NCBI RefSeq assembly: GCF_047496725.1
Contig: NC_132981.1
Coordinates: 571,001 to 635,000 of the forward strand
DNA from: Anoplolepis gracilipes
Taxonomy: Eukaryota > Arthropoda > Insecta > Hymenoptera > Formicidae
DNA: 64,000 nucleotides
Direction: 5' to 3'
The number at the start of each line of letters is the position of its first letter. The first letter of the stretch is position 1. A program made the translations under genes and the position numbers. The notes beneath the pieces were generated by a model. It was not told the DNA's origin. It saw only the letters and a program-made list of their open reading frames with translations, and did not search any database. Positions 23,103 through 32,039 of the stretch are shown here, in pieces.

Positions 23103-23413
23103 AGGTGTTTTTATGCGTGACTCATTACCGATCGGTGGTATATATCGAAACGAAAGCGGCATCATAAATTTGGATTAAAGGCTCGGGTACTCACTGGGTA
23201 GCGTATGCAAAGAGGGGGAATCGCTATATATTTTGACAGTTTTGGCAATCTTCGACCGCCGAATGAATTGGTGCGATATTTAAATGTGACAAAAATAAAA
23301 TATAATCACACATCTATCAAACTTATAAGCAAACCATCTACGGACAATTGTGCTTGCAGTTTCTCCGAGCGGTCGATGCACGCGAATTTAAAGACATACT
23401 TTGCGCTATTTAA
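23032..23413 (+). pseudogene. Adenain-like cysteine protease, broken
   Basis: From ATG 23032 the frame gives GVTTNIQLLQLVKRM and MRDSLPIGG. After a stop come GTHWVAYAKRGN and, one frame over, YFDSFGNLRPPNELVRYL, and after another shift YGQLCLQFLRAVDAREFKDI. GTHWVAY carries the catalytic His of the adenovirus-type maturation protease and YFDSFG the Asp partner. The nucleophile motif, normally CG-x-x-C, here reads YGQLC, so the catalytic Cys appears replaced by Tyr (TAC). These proteases cleave capsid precursors. It lies between the phospholipase-like and penton genes and overlaps the end of the former. One stop, at least two frameshifts and the Cys change make it inactive. Confidence 0.7.
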
Positions 23414-23442
23414 CTTAGTATTCGTTAAACAGTTTGGTCAAC

Positions 23443-24197
23443 ATGCTTATGACATTCACGCTGACTGGAAAGAGCAGCGTTCTCGCGGCAAACTACTTAC
23501 CCAACGTAGATTTAAGCGACAGTGAATACGAGCTCGGTCTAGTGGATTTTGAAAGTTATCACACGATATCGAACATGAATTCCTCGAATAATAAATTTTA
23601 CTTTGGCAAAAACGATGCGGAAATTACGATTCCCGAGAGATCGTACGATCTGCAAGCGATACATGAATTTTTGAAACATATAATTTCACGAAAACGTTTG
23701 CAACACACAGTTTGTGATGGTGATAAAAAACACACTGACGACGACGATGACTTTGAGGTTGGAGAATGGCCTATAGTGCTACGTGCTAATTACAATACGA
23801 TGAGGAGCGAGATCAAATGCGCCTACAGAATAAATTTTAGCAAGCCTAACAACATTGGATCGTTACTAGGATTCTCGAACCGTATACTACAGCCGCGAAA
23901 ATGGTACGAGTCGGACGTGCCGATTAACATTATCAATGTGAACATTATCCGCGTCGAATGTAATGTGACCGCGGGTGCGTCCAACAACGGCAAACTCGTC
24001 CATACAATACACAAATTTTCACCGAGGGTACCACCAGGATATAAGATATTGGAAACACCGGCGCACATCATTTACCTACCGATTATCGTGCGGTGCATTA
24101 CGGATTTAACGACCAGGAAGGACGTTACACAATTTTCAAGGAAAAGAGATCACGATTAGATTGCATGTACGGCGGAGGCGGTAAAATTAGCGTGTGA
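23443..24197 (+). pseudogene. Penton-type minor capsid protein
   Basis: From ATG 23443 (MLMTFTLTGKSSVLAANYLP) about 220 residues read without a stop: NSSNNKFYF, EITIPERSYDLQAIHEFLK, NNIGSLLGFSNRILQPRKW, VNIIRVECNV and VPPGYKILETPAHIIYLPI. The pattern of short beta strands and the order between protease and major capsid protein fit a single jelly-roll penton protein of Polinton/adintovirus-type viruses. Near 24105 the frame shifts, and the last block (DQEGRYTIFKE and on to a stop at 24197) is in another frame. An acidic insert (HTDDDDDFEVGEW) is absent from the second copy. The structural role is inferred from position and pattern; no sequence search could be run. Confidence 0.6.
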
Positions 24198-24356
24198 TGC
24201 TTAAACGGATTGAAAAATGTGAGAGAAAACACAATCTTTACGACGCCAGCGACAACAACATCGACATTTGCTAATATTTAATCATCCGGCACTAAGAAAA
24301 AGAAATTGAACGCATCAAACGTTGCGTTTTTACAATCTTTGGGATTCGCGTTGTGA
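24198..24356 (+). pseudogene. Small protein with FLxSLGF C-terminal motif
   Basis: A short frame ending KKKKLNASNVAFLQSLGFAL with stop at 24354-24356, preceded by a Thr-rich stretch and one in-frame stop. The second copy has an intact 60-residue version (38589-38771) ending KKKLSALNREFLKSLGFVVQ. In both copies it sits directly before the major capsid gene. The shared basic plus FLxSLGF end suggests a small virion or capsid-binding peptide; function unknown. Confidence 0.5.
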
Positions 24357-24368
24357 AATATTTGAACG

Positions 24369-25559
24369 ATGATTGACATTCTCAACATCGCGGACGAGCC
24401 AATCTTTGACGATCGTCAAGATTGAGACTCACTCCTACAACCCATTCGCCAACACAACGTTCGGACACAGTGACGAAATAAGAATACCCATACAACAACA
24501 GGATCTATATACATTACCGTACGAGAGTTTCTTATACATCGAGGGAGAATTGAAAATAAACAAACCAACTGCCGAATCCAATGTGATAGTGCAAACTAAT
24601 TGCGTTGCATTCATGTTTGATGAGATTCGATACGAACTCGATGGCGTGGAGATTGATCGCAACAGAAACGTGGGAATAACAAGTATGCTCAAAAACTATG
24701 TAACAGTATCATTCGATAGAAGCGTAAGTATGAGAAATGCTGGCTGGAGTGAGCCAACCACTGTGGATGGACACTTTAATTTTTGCGTACCGCTCTACAT
24801 GTTATTGGGATTTTGCGAGGATTACAGCATAGTAATTAACGCTCGTCACGAGTTGATCTTAATACGATCGCGCAATGATAACAATTGTCTGGTTGGAGCT
24901 TCGACGGTGGAGCCTGTGATCAACATATTCAAAATACAATAGCGAATGCCACATGTGTTGTTGAGTGAAATTAAGAAACTGTCTATGCTGCGCGTTCTGG
25001 AAAGCGGACGTTACCTCAGCATGGGTTTTCGCTCGTAGGATCTGTACGAGTTTCCGCTGTTGCAGCGTACAACCAAGTATTCGTGGGCCATTAAGACCGC
25101 GACTCAACTGGAGAAACCACGATACGTTATCTTTGCTCTACAGACAGGCCGGAAGAATGTTATGTCCGAGGATACGAGTAAATTCGACGATTGCAAATTA
25201 ACAAACGTGAAACTCTATCTGAACTCGGAATGTTATCCGTACGACGACATGAATCTGGATTTCGATAAAAACAGATGGTCGATTCTGTACGACACATATG
25301 CGCGTTTCTGCAAAAACTATTACGGATACAAGTACCTCAAACCGAGTCTCACCGTCTCACTGTTTCTACATTACGGTCCGTTTGTGTCATTGATTGTTCT
25401 TGACAAAACGAATCGGTCAAGAGTGCAACCGTGGATGTGCGATTGGAATTTGAGTGTAAGGAGAATGTGTCTAATAATACGACTGCGTACTGTCTCATCA
25501 TACACGATCGCGTGATCCAGTACAACCCGTTGACCAACGTTGTGCGCAAAATCACCTAA
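24369..25559 (+). pseudogene. Major capsid protein (double jelly-roll type, inferred)
   Basis: 397 codons from ATG 24369 to TAA 25557-25559. The order is MIDILNIADEPIFDD, a frameshift near 24420, HSYNPFANTTFGHSDEIRIP, DLYTLPYESFLYIEGEL, MFDEIRYELDGVEIDRNRN, HFNFCVPLYMLLGFCEDY, RHELILIRSRNDNN, stop, ESGRYLSMGFRS, stop, EKPRYVIFALQTGRKN, FDDCKLTNVKLYLNSECYPY and, after another frameshift near 25385, RVIQYNPLTNVVRKIT. Two stops are TAG where the second copy has TGG Trp codons (24940-24942 and about 25036-25038). Length, strand-rich pattern and position after the penton gene support the major capsid protein of an adintovirus-like virus; the fold is inferred, not shown. Confidence 0.65.
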
Positions 25560-25659
25560 GTGTTTGCGACAATAATTTAGAGAGAGGAGAAGCAGGATAT
25601 AAATTCAAGTGTTACGAGATGGTTGTCATTCTTCTTAACTGACGAAGAGAGATCTCGTC

Positions 25660-26182
25660 ATGTCTGTACCAACGTTTGTCGATCTGCAAAAATTTATCGT
25701 TTCGAATAAATTCATCGCAAAGAAGGTGGCGGTGCTGAGAAGAGGAACTATTCTCACACACTACATTTTTCGGAGTCCTATACCATGGCATCTCCTTACA
25801 AAATTCGAAAAGTGTCAAGCTTCATGGTTGATGGCGAATCATCATGGACTACAATGAGAGGATGGAATCGTTGCGTACAGCATCGCGAAACGATTGATTA
25901 CAACAGCTGTAGTTGAAGAAGAAGATGATAAAATGTAGTGTATCGTATACGTTAAAAGATACCAGAAACGAGAATGGCTAGCTAATATGCGACGATGCGA
26001 GAGAAAATTTAATCCTCGAGACCTTGGATGCTGATTACGACGATATCGAATCTCTAAATAATCTAGATGTTAAAAATACTATGCGATGTAAAAATGTTAA
26101 AAATTGCGCATTACAAAATGTATTCAAAATATTTAACTGGTGGTCGCAACGTCAGAAAGAATTACAAGATTTGGAAAAGTAA
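25660..26182 (+). pseudogene. Conserved unknown protein of the viral element (MSVPTFVDLQ type)
   Basis: From ATG 25660: MSVPTFVDLQKFIVSNKFIA, VAVLRRGTILTHYIFRSPIP, ASWLMANHHGLQ, then a TGA, and further parts YVKRYQKREWLA, LETLDADYDDIESLNNLD and NCALQNVFKIFNWWSQRQKE, ending at TAA 26180-26182. At least two stops and one frameshift separate the parts. The length would be about 175 residues. The same wording recurs in uncharacterised insect proteins. The alternating hydrophobic strands and HYIF, HHGL segments hint at an enzyme fold such as an RNase H-like nuclease, but no catalytic set can be assigned with confidence. The truncated second copy does not reach this gene. Confidence 0.5.
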
Positions 26183-26379
26183 AATATTTAAACATTAATA
26201 TGTTTTATCTCTTATTCCCTTTCCTCATTCCCTCCCTCGCGAGTCATTTAAGAATTCTTTTTTATCCTAGTATCGTCTCTCCCTTCTCCTAAAATTTCAG
26301 AACGCTAAAGTATTCTAGAATCTCCCACCACATTTACCACTAATCTTCCCTCCTCCACTACTTTGAAAAACGGGTGTCA

Positions 26380-27197
26380 CGTATATGATTCTTCATATGG
26401 TCAGTGTTGCGTTAATCGTTCGTGAAAGTGGTCCACTTTTGAAATCTGGAAATATGTACTACGTCGAAAGAAGCAGCGGCGGTCCCAGCAGAAGCGTGAA
26501 TAATTACGTACCGAGTCGTTATGAACTCCATCGTTTGAGAACAAATGTGACAAAAGTTTTTGTTTAACTTCTTTTTATTTTTCACAAATTGTTTTTAAAC
26601 TAATTTTTTTTAATTTTATTTTTCTACAGCATTTCGTTGAAGCGTCGTGCGATTCGTGTACTAAGTAGACGATACGCATTGACAACCACGGAATTCAAAT
26701 TCCTTGAAACTGGTATCAACGTGGGTACACCGAGTTACGTGGAAATTGTCATAGGAGATCATCAAGGAAAAGAACTGGTATTATCTCTCGAAACGTGGAA
26801 GGGACTCTACGAGCAACGTCGCAATATTCACGATTTACTGCGAAAGGACTCTAAAGATACCTATAATTTTATAAGCGTTGGACCGCTAACAGTGCGAGTT
26901 CATACGATTAACGATACTAAACTTATAAGTCTCGAATCTTTAAACGTACGCATGATGATGATTGAACCGACGTTACACCGTATGTTTGATCTCGATCAAT
27001 GCATCGATGTAACCTTTGATCGATTAGTTAGAATCACCGAGACAGTCGATACTAAGTTTACACAGTTTTCCAATATCGCGTCCACTGTAACGGATAATAA
27101 AGAAGTATCAAATGTAATACGCGCCAGCGACGCCTTCAATAAATATCAACTCGTCGATTGCGAACTGGCAGCTTTAGTTTTTAGTCACAATATATAA
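26380..27197 (+). pseudogene. Conserved unknown protein of the viral element (LKRRAIRVLSRRY type)
   Basis: Two frames make one protein: 26385-26567 (LIVRESGPLLKSGNMYYVER, SGGPSRSVNNYVPSRYELHR) and 26637-27197 (LKRRAIRVLSRRYALTTTEF, NVGTPSYVEIVIGDHQGKEL, PLTVRVHTINDTKLI, DVTFDRLVRITETVDTKFTQ, DCELAALVF). The second frame is open for 186 codons without a stop. An AT-rich gap of about 70 bases ending in a TTTTTCTACAG-like acceptor lies between them; the donor side (AAAGTTTTTG) is poor, so an intron is unproven and an insertion is equally likely. No known domain is recognised. Confidence 0.5.
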
Positions 27198-27640
27198 TAA
27201 TAATAAAAAAAATATAAAAGAGAAGAATAAAGTTTTTTAAATCTAAATCATGATATAATTTATTCGCACGCATTTCCCATCCGTGCTTCCTCCCACCCGT
27301 AAACAGTTCCAGTTCTCATACGTAGCTCGTTGCGGGGGATGACGTCATGCTGGGAAGGGAGAATGCGAAGCTAGGGACCGCGAGAGAGAGAAAGAGAGCC
27401 AACATCTAAAAGTTAGATAGCGCGAGGCGAAGGAGAGCGAGAGAGTAAGCGCTAGGAAAGAGAGAGATAGCTCTACATTAAGGCGAAGAAGATGACGCGA
27501 GAACGCAAACGGAGAATTTTTTTTTTATATTAAATATTAACTTATATATTAAATATTATCTTATTATATAATTTATGGAGGTAGAAGGATAGGATAGATA
27601 AAGGAGGCACAAGCAAGCAATATACGTATTTAGCATAAAT
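27198..27640. other. Non-coding gap with purine-rich patch
   Basis: 27380-27470 is rich in GAGAGA. No gene is recognised. ATATTAAATATTA repeats occur at 27527-27560. Confidence 0.5.
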
Positions 27641-27647
27641 ATAATTT

Positions 27648-28339
27648 TTATTCAAAAAGTGTGTGTATGTATACATATAATGTGTGTGTGTGTGTGTGTG
27701 TGTGTGCGTACGTGCGTGCGTGCATGCGTGCGTGCGTGCGTGCGTGCGCGTGTGTGTGGATAAAATAAAATAAGGGGAGGGAGGGAGAACGTGCAGCATC
27801 TCTGAAACAGAAAAAGAAACATCTTTATTAGTATTTTAAAATATATTTAAAATTTGAGCATATTATGTAGAGATACTTACAATACAAAGGGCTCCTCTCC
27901 GAATAAGCTGCGGAGGTCAAATATGTCCACGTACATGTGGGGGTGCACCGCATCTAATTCGCGGGCACGGGAGCCATCACACCATAAGTCCTCCCACTCT
28001 TCAGACTCCTTTCGACAGGCCCGCACCCAGCGCACCTCCTCCATGTGCGTAATATTTATATATCCAGGGATTGGATCGGTACTTATTTGAAAAATCTATA
28101 AAAATTTATAAATATAAATATAAATATATTATAAATAAAAAGATAAAGCGTATAAAATAATAAAAATTACTTACATCTCCGAATAATACGTCCAGTAACG
28201 CCTGGAACAGGGTGCGGGCCAAATTCTTCACTCTTCGAAGTGAATGGCGATGGTACCGCCTATTAACTCCCTTGGGAAGCCGTAGGCGACGGAATCTCGT
28301 TTCGAACAGTGCATTCAAAAACGCTAATAGTTGCGACAT
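27648..28339 (-). CDS. Three-exon reading frame inside the viral element, unknown function
   Basis: Exon 1 28175-28339 (ATG 28339, donor GTAAGT), exon 2 27881-28095 (acceptor TTTTATAG, donor GTAAGT), exon 3 27648-27801 (acceptor TTTCTGTTTCAG). The phases agree, giving 177 codons and TAA at 27648-27650, with AATAAA overlapping the stop. Both introns are 79 bases. The N-terminus is basic (LFETRFRRLRLPKG, NRRYHRHSLRRVKN). The middle is Trp/Glu-rich (MEEVRWVRACRKESEEWEDL, HPHMYVDIFDLRSLFGE). The C-terminus is a low-complexity His/Thr/Ala-rich tail encoded by the CA/CG microsatellite, so exon 3 is the least certain. No domain is recognised. Unlike its neighbours it has no stop or frameshift. It could be a captured host gene, a gene of the mobile element, or a chance frame with good splice sites. 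Confidence 0.45.
27660..27760. repeat. Compound TG/CG microsatellite
   Basis: (TG)n passing into TGCG and CGTG repeats. The minus-strand frame rich in HT/AR across it is largely repeat-derived. Confidence 0.9.
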
Positions 28340-28509
28340 CTTTTTTTAACTTTTTTTTAATCACTTCACTCGTTAACAGACAGGCACTTTATGACAGCTC
28401 CAGCAAGAGCTGGGTAACGTCTCGGTAAAAAGGGTAGGGAATGAGCATGGCATAAGAGCTAGTACGAATGCCTACTCTTCATAGCTAATAAAAAAAAATA
28501 AAAGCTGAT

Positions 28510-29086
28510 GTGAATTTTATGGACTCTAAAGTGTCCCCGGCTATAAATCAATCATGCGTTTTTGCACCTTTAAATACGGTCCGACCTTCGTCGCAGCGTC
28601 AACCAAAAATTTCTATTCTTTTCCTACAACATCCTAATCATAAAATGTCCATAAAAATAAGAAACATTGTTCTAATGGGCTCTAGAGCACCCACTTATAT
28701 GTTCGAGCGGCCGAACGTTGGCGCAGTTGCAATTCTTCCTTAAAAAATAGTAAGGAAGATGTCTCACTCCCGTTTTATGGGAGATTTTCTGCGAGGGTAC
28801 AAAGCTGCGGAACGCCGGCGCTTAAAATTCTAATGATAAAATGGTCATAAAATAGTCATAAAAATTAAAAAAAAACAGTTTTATGGCTTCTAAAGTACTC
28901 CCCCCCCCCTCCGACTATAAATCAATCACAAAGATAAACATCTGTTTTCGAACCCTGAGTAAACTTTTCCCCCCGTAACGTAGACCCTGGGTTAGAACCC
29001 CCCCTATAACCGTACTGATTTTTCTCTTCAGTTTAACACGCTCTATCTACCCACGAGAGTTGATCCGCCAATTCGGGGACACCCTG
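28510..29086. repeat. Right terminal inverted repeat of the viral element
   Basis: Reverse complement of the left end: GGCTATAAATCAATCA, CATAAAATGTCCATAAAA, GTACAAAGCTGCGGAACGCC, AACACGCTCTATCTACCC and the terminal CCAATTCGGGGACACCCTG. It carries about two copies of the subterminal unit against about four on the left. The frame at 28510-28743 is translation of this repeat and not a gene. Confidence 0.75.
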
Positions 29087-29536
29087 TATACACTTCTAGT
29101 TTTGAGGCTTTCGCGACCATTAGTCTAAACTGGGGATTTCCGGATGGATGCCGCGTGATTAAACATCGTAATCCTAAACGGTTCGCAAACGTAGCAATTT
29201 GCATCTTTAAAGCTAACAAAACCCGATACTGAGCTCTCTTGGGTTGAGGTCCTTATATCTTGCAAGAAGTTTTTCTATCTACGGGAAAAATATACCGTTT
29301 TGCCCTCTAGTGGTGCCAGCGCAAATTAAGGGCGGTGTGCCAAATAGAAGATATTCTTAAATTTAAGAAGATATTCTTAAAATTATTACGTAAAGAAGGA
29401 AATATTTTTATTCGTTAAGAATATTTATTAAGGGGACTTGTTAAGTATATATTTCAAGAAAATCATTTTTTCGGTGTAGCATTGTGCTAACATTAATTGT
29501 TTAATTGTATCGCTGACGAAATATTATTAAGTCTAA

Positions 29537-29664
29537 TCTATAATAGAGTCGTAAGTTATAAAAAATTAACTAATCAGAGCTGAATTGAAAAGAAAATATT
29601 GGATTATGTAATTGTGATTGGTTAATTTTTTATGACTTACGACTCTATTGTAGACTAGACCTTA
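29537..29664. mobile_element. Short hairpin MITE
   Basis: AGTCTAATCTATAATAGAGT and CGTAAGTTATAAAAAATTAA on the left match TTAATTTTTTATGACTTACG and ACTCTATTGTAGACTAGAC on the right in inverted orientation, with a loop of about 30 bases. Confidence 0.8.
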
Positions 29665-29713
29665 TTAAAGACAGTTTAGTTTTCATATATATGTATATAT
29701 ATATATATATATA

Positions 29714-30195
29714 CAGGGTGGACCATTTTAATCCATCCAGTCGAATATCTCGAAAACCAAACCCGGGAGAGAAAAATGTTTCAAACAAAAGTTGTATGGT
29801 TTCGAGGGGGCCATAAGATGGTATCATTAGTTTGACCTTGAAAAGTCATTTGAAGGTCACGTGAAGGTCACTTTAAGTTTTTTAAATAGAACACCCTATA
29901 TATTTTTACATATTCTTGTAGCTTATCTCGAGAGCTTTCTAAAACACTTATGATAAAGTACTTTTCATTAAGTATTTTTTGAGTTATGAGACTTGAAAGT
30001 TGCAATATTTTGACATAAAATACAAGATATCTCGTAAAATATTCATTTTTTTATTATCTTACTCTAAGACTTTTATGCGCAGAATAATGAGACAAATCAA
30101 TTGGTGTAAGAAAACACATAGTTGTCTTTAAGAAAAAATCTGAATTTGCGACTAGCAGTTACACATTTTTACTTTAACATAATTATGTGTTTTAA
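29714..30195. repeat. Third copy of element B arm with part of its interior
   Basis: Starts CAGGGTGGACCATTTTAATC and follows the 7123-7486 arm (GGCCATAAGATGGTATCATT, TACAAGATATCTCGTAAAAT). It then runs into interior sequence also found at 7965-8100 (AATGAGACAAATCAATTGG). The right end is not present. Confidence 0.75.
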
Positions 30196-30371
30196 TTTTA
30201 TGTTTATCATCTAATTTTAAAATATTATTTGGATTGTTAAGATCTTATATTTGCTACCAGGCATCACTACATGGCTTTTGAATTTGTAGAAAATCTTTAA
30301 AATCTGTAACAATATATAGAGGAGGTGGACAAAATAATGTAAACACTTGAAAAATACACTATACTTGTTTA

Positions 30372-30720
30372 TTAATAAAATGTTGGGCCACCATTTGCCT
30401 TTAATACAGCTTGAATTCTTCTTGGAATAGAATCATACAAGTTCTGAATAGTTTCCAGTGGAATGTTGTCCCATTCTTTAATCATAACATCTGCTAATTC
30501 CTTCAGAGATGTTGGAGAAGGAAATATGTTTCTCAGTCTCTTCTCTAAAACTGCCCATAATGGTTCAATGATATTTAAGTCAGGTGACTGTGCTAGCCAG
30601 AAAAGATACTGAAGTTTATTTTGATGTTCCTCAAACCAAGACTGAACTTTTCGTGCTGTGCGTATGGGCGCATTATCATCTTGAAAAATGGCATGGTATT
30701 CGGCTGGTTTTATTATTACC
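30372..30720 (-). pseudogene. Tc1-family transposase C-terminus (minus strand)
   Basis: Read on the minus strand: FQDDNAPIHTARKVQSWFEE, AQSPDLNIIEPLWAVLEKRL, EWDNIPLETIQNLYDSIPRR and VLKANGGPTFY, then stop. FQDDNAPIH holds the second catalytic Asp and LNIIEPLW the Glu of the DD34E triad. The N-terminal DNA-binding domain and first Asp are missing. The transposon end GGAGGTGGACAAAATAATG lies at 30322-30340. It is one half of the palindrome. Confidence 0.75.
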
Positions 30721-31332
30721 CTAAAAGATCGTATTAAACGAATATTTAGGAATTCTAGATGATGAACTTTATACTATGATCCATATATTTCCAAATAAAA
30801 ATGCCATTTTTCAAGATGATAATGCGCCCATACACACAGCCCGAAAAATTTAGGCTTGGTTTGAAGAACATCAAAATAAACTTCAGCATCTTCTCTGGCC
30901 AGCACAGTCACCAAACTTAAATATCATCGAACCACTATGGGCAGTTTTAGAGAAGAGAATGAGAAAGAGATTTCGTTCTCCAACATCTCTGAAGGAATTA
31001 GCAGATGTTTTGATTAAAGAATGAGATAAAGTTCCGAAAAGCTGAAACCCCCGATTTTGCTGTCATCACATATACTTACGTATTTTGATGCGCTGATTAC
31101 GAATAATACCGAAAATTACCGCAAATTTTTTCATGGTGAAAACCATAAAAAATCGTTAAAAATTGACATTTCTTAGGTTTATTTTATTAAATACTAAAAA
31201 TTTCAAAAAATGTTTCAAACAAAAGTTGTAGATCTCTTCAAAAAACGCATTTTACGTTCTATTCATTTTTGCTGTACAAATAATAGTTTTCTAGAAAATC
31301 AGTTAAATATATGGTAAATATCCTAGGTAAAT

Positions 31333-31710
31333 ATGTATAAGTACTACTCCAAAGAAAACTCCGTTGTAACCTTAACACACACACACACACACGAGGGAGG
31401 CCTTCGGCCCCCCTCCCGCACCCACCCGTTCACCTCGCTTCGCGTGGAAAGTTGCAAACCCATGTGGAACTTCGCTTTTCCAGATTATTACAATCGCATT
31501 CATGTTTTTTTTCCTTTCTATCAACTTTTGAAGATTTTATGAATGATGACGAATAAATTTATTTATATAATTTTTTCATTTAAAACTTATAAAAAAGGCT
31601 TGCGCCTTCGTAAAAACACTTGTACATATTATCTTCGCACTAGTTTATTGATTACAATAAAAAAAATTTGAGTTTTCTTTAGAGTAGTACTTATGCATAT
31701 TTACCATATC
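31333..31710. mobile_element. Foldback element family A, second copy
   Basis: TATGTATAAGTACTACTCCA at the left and AGAGTAGTACTTATGCATAT at the right. The interior is shared with 6480-6925 (GGCCTTCGG, CCTCCCGCACCCACCCG, AAAACACTTGTACATATTAT). The left part is shortened. Confidence 0.8.
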
Positions 31711-32039
31711 CTGTTTAGGGGAGGCAGCTCCAATGACCTTGACATCGACATATGTTATCAAAGTCATCACCCTGAGTAATCTTCAAAAGGTTTTAACCGT
31801 CGCTCGTTATTTGTTAGAAAGTTATAAACAAAAAAATTTTAAATAAATAACTATAGTTTTTACAGTTAATTGTTACAATTTTTGTGTAAGTGGAGAAGTG
31901 TATGCGAGCCCCCCACCTTGTGTAAATGGAAAAGTACATGCATGGATACAATGGGTTCCGGCCCCCTGCGGGGGCCTCCACTTCCAGAAAAAGTAACCTA
32001 ACCCAAACCAAATTCCGATTTTGAGTGGTAATAGGTTTG
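31711..32039. other. Interior of the nested inverted-repeat element
   Basis: No recognised gene. A GC-richer patch (CGGCCCCCTGCGGGGGCC, 31949-31966) forms a strong hairpin. Confidence 0.5.

Larger units (their letters stand above)
18532..29086. mobile_element. Endogenous Polinton/adintovirus-like element with terminal inverted repeats
   Basis: The ends read CAAGGTGTCCCCGAATTGG on the left and CCAATTCGGGGACACCCTG on the right, with TATA on both flanks (possible target duplication). The inverted ends extend over several hundred bases. Inside are the parts of a viral morphogenesis module: packaging ATPase, phospholipase A2-like protein, cysteine protease, penton-type and double-jelly-roll-type capsid proteins, plus small conserved proteins. 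Two genes point left and the rest point right from a divergent region near 22.1 kb. At 10.55 kb it is shorter than typical Polintons (about 15-20 kb), and no protein-primed polymerase B or retroviral-type integrase is seen. Most genes carry stops or frameshifts, so this copy is an old integrated relic. Family placement rests on protein motifs and is an inference. Confidence 0.7.
18367..29480. mobile_element. Outer short element split by the 10.55-kb viral element
   Basis: GCACCGAAAAAATCAT at about 18367 and ATCATTTTTTCGGTGT at about 29462-29477 are inverted ends. Both are followed inwards by TTAAGAATAT-type palindromes. Between them lies the 10.55-kb element plus some 390 bases on its right. 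This suggests the large element inserted into a pre-existing small foldback transposon. Confidence 0.45.

Noticed and set aside
27542..27799. Minus-strand frame starting MLHVLPPSPYF with HT/AR repeats
   Set aside because: Mostly microsatellite translation. The same DNA is better explained as exon 3 of a spliced frame in another phase plus 3' UTR.
28510..28743. 77-codon plus-strand frame
   Set aside because: It runs through the right terminal inverted repeat of the viral element.
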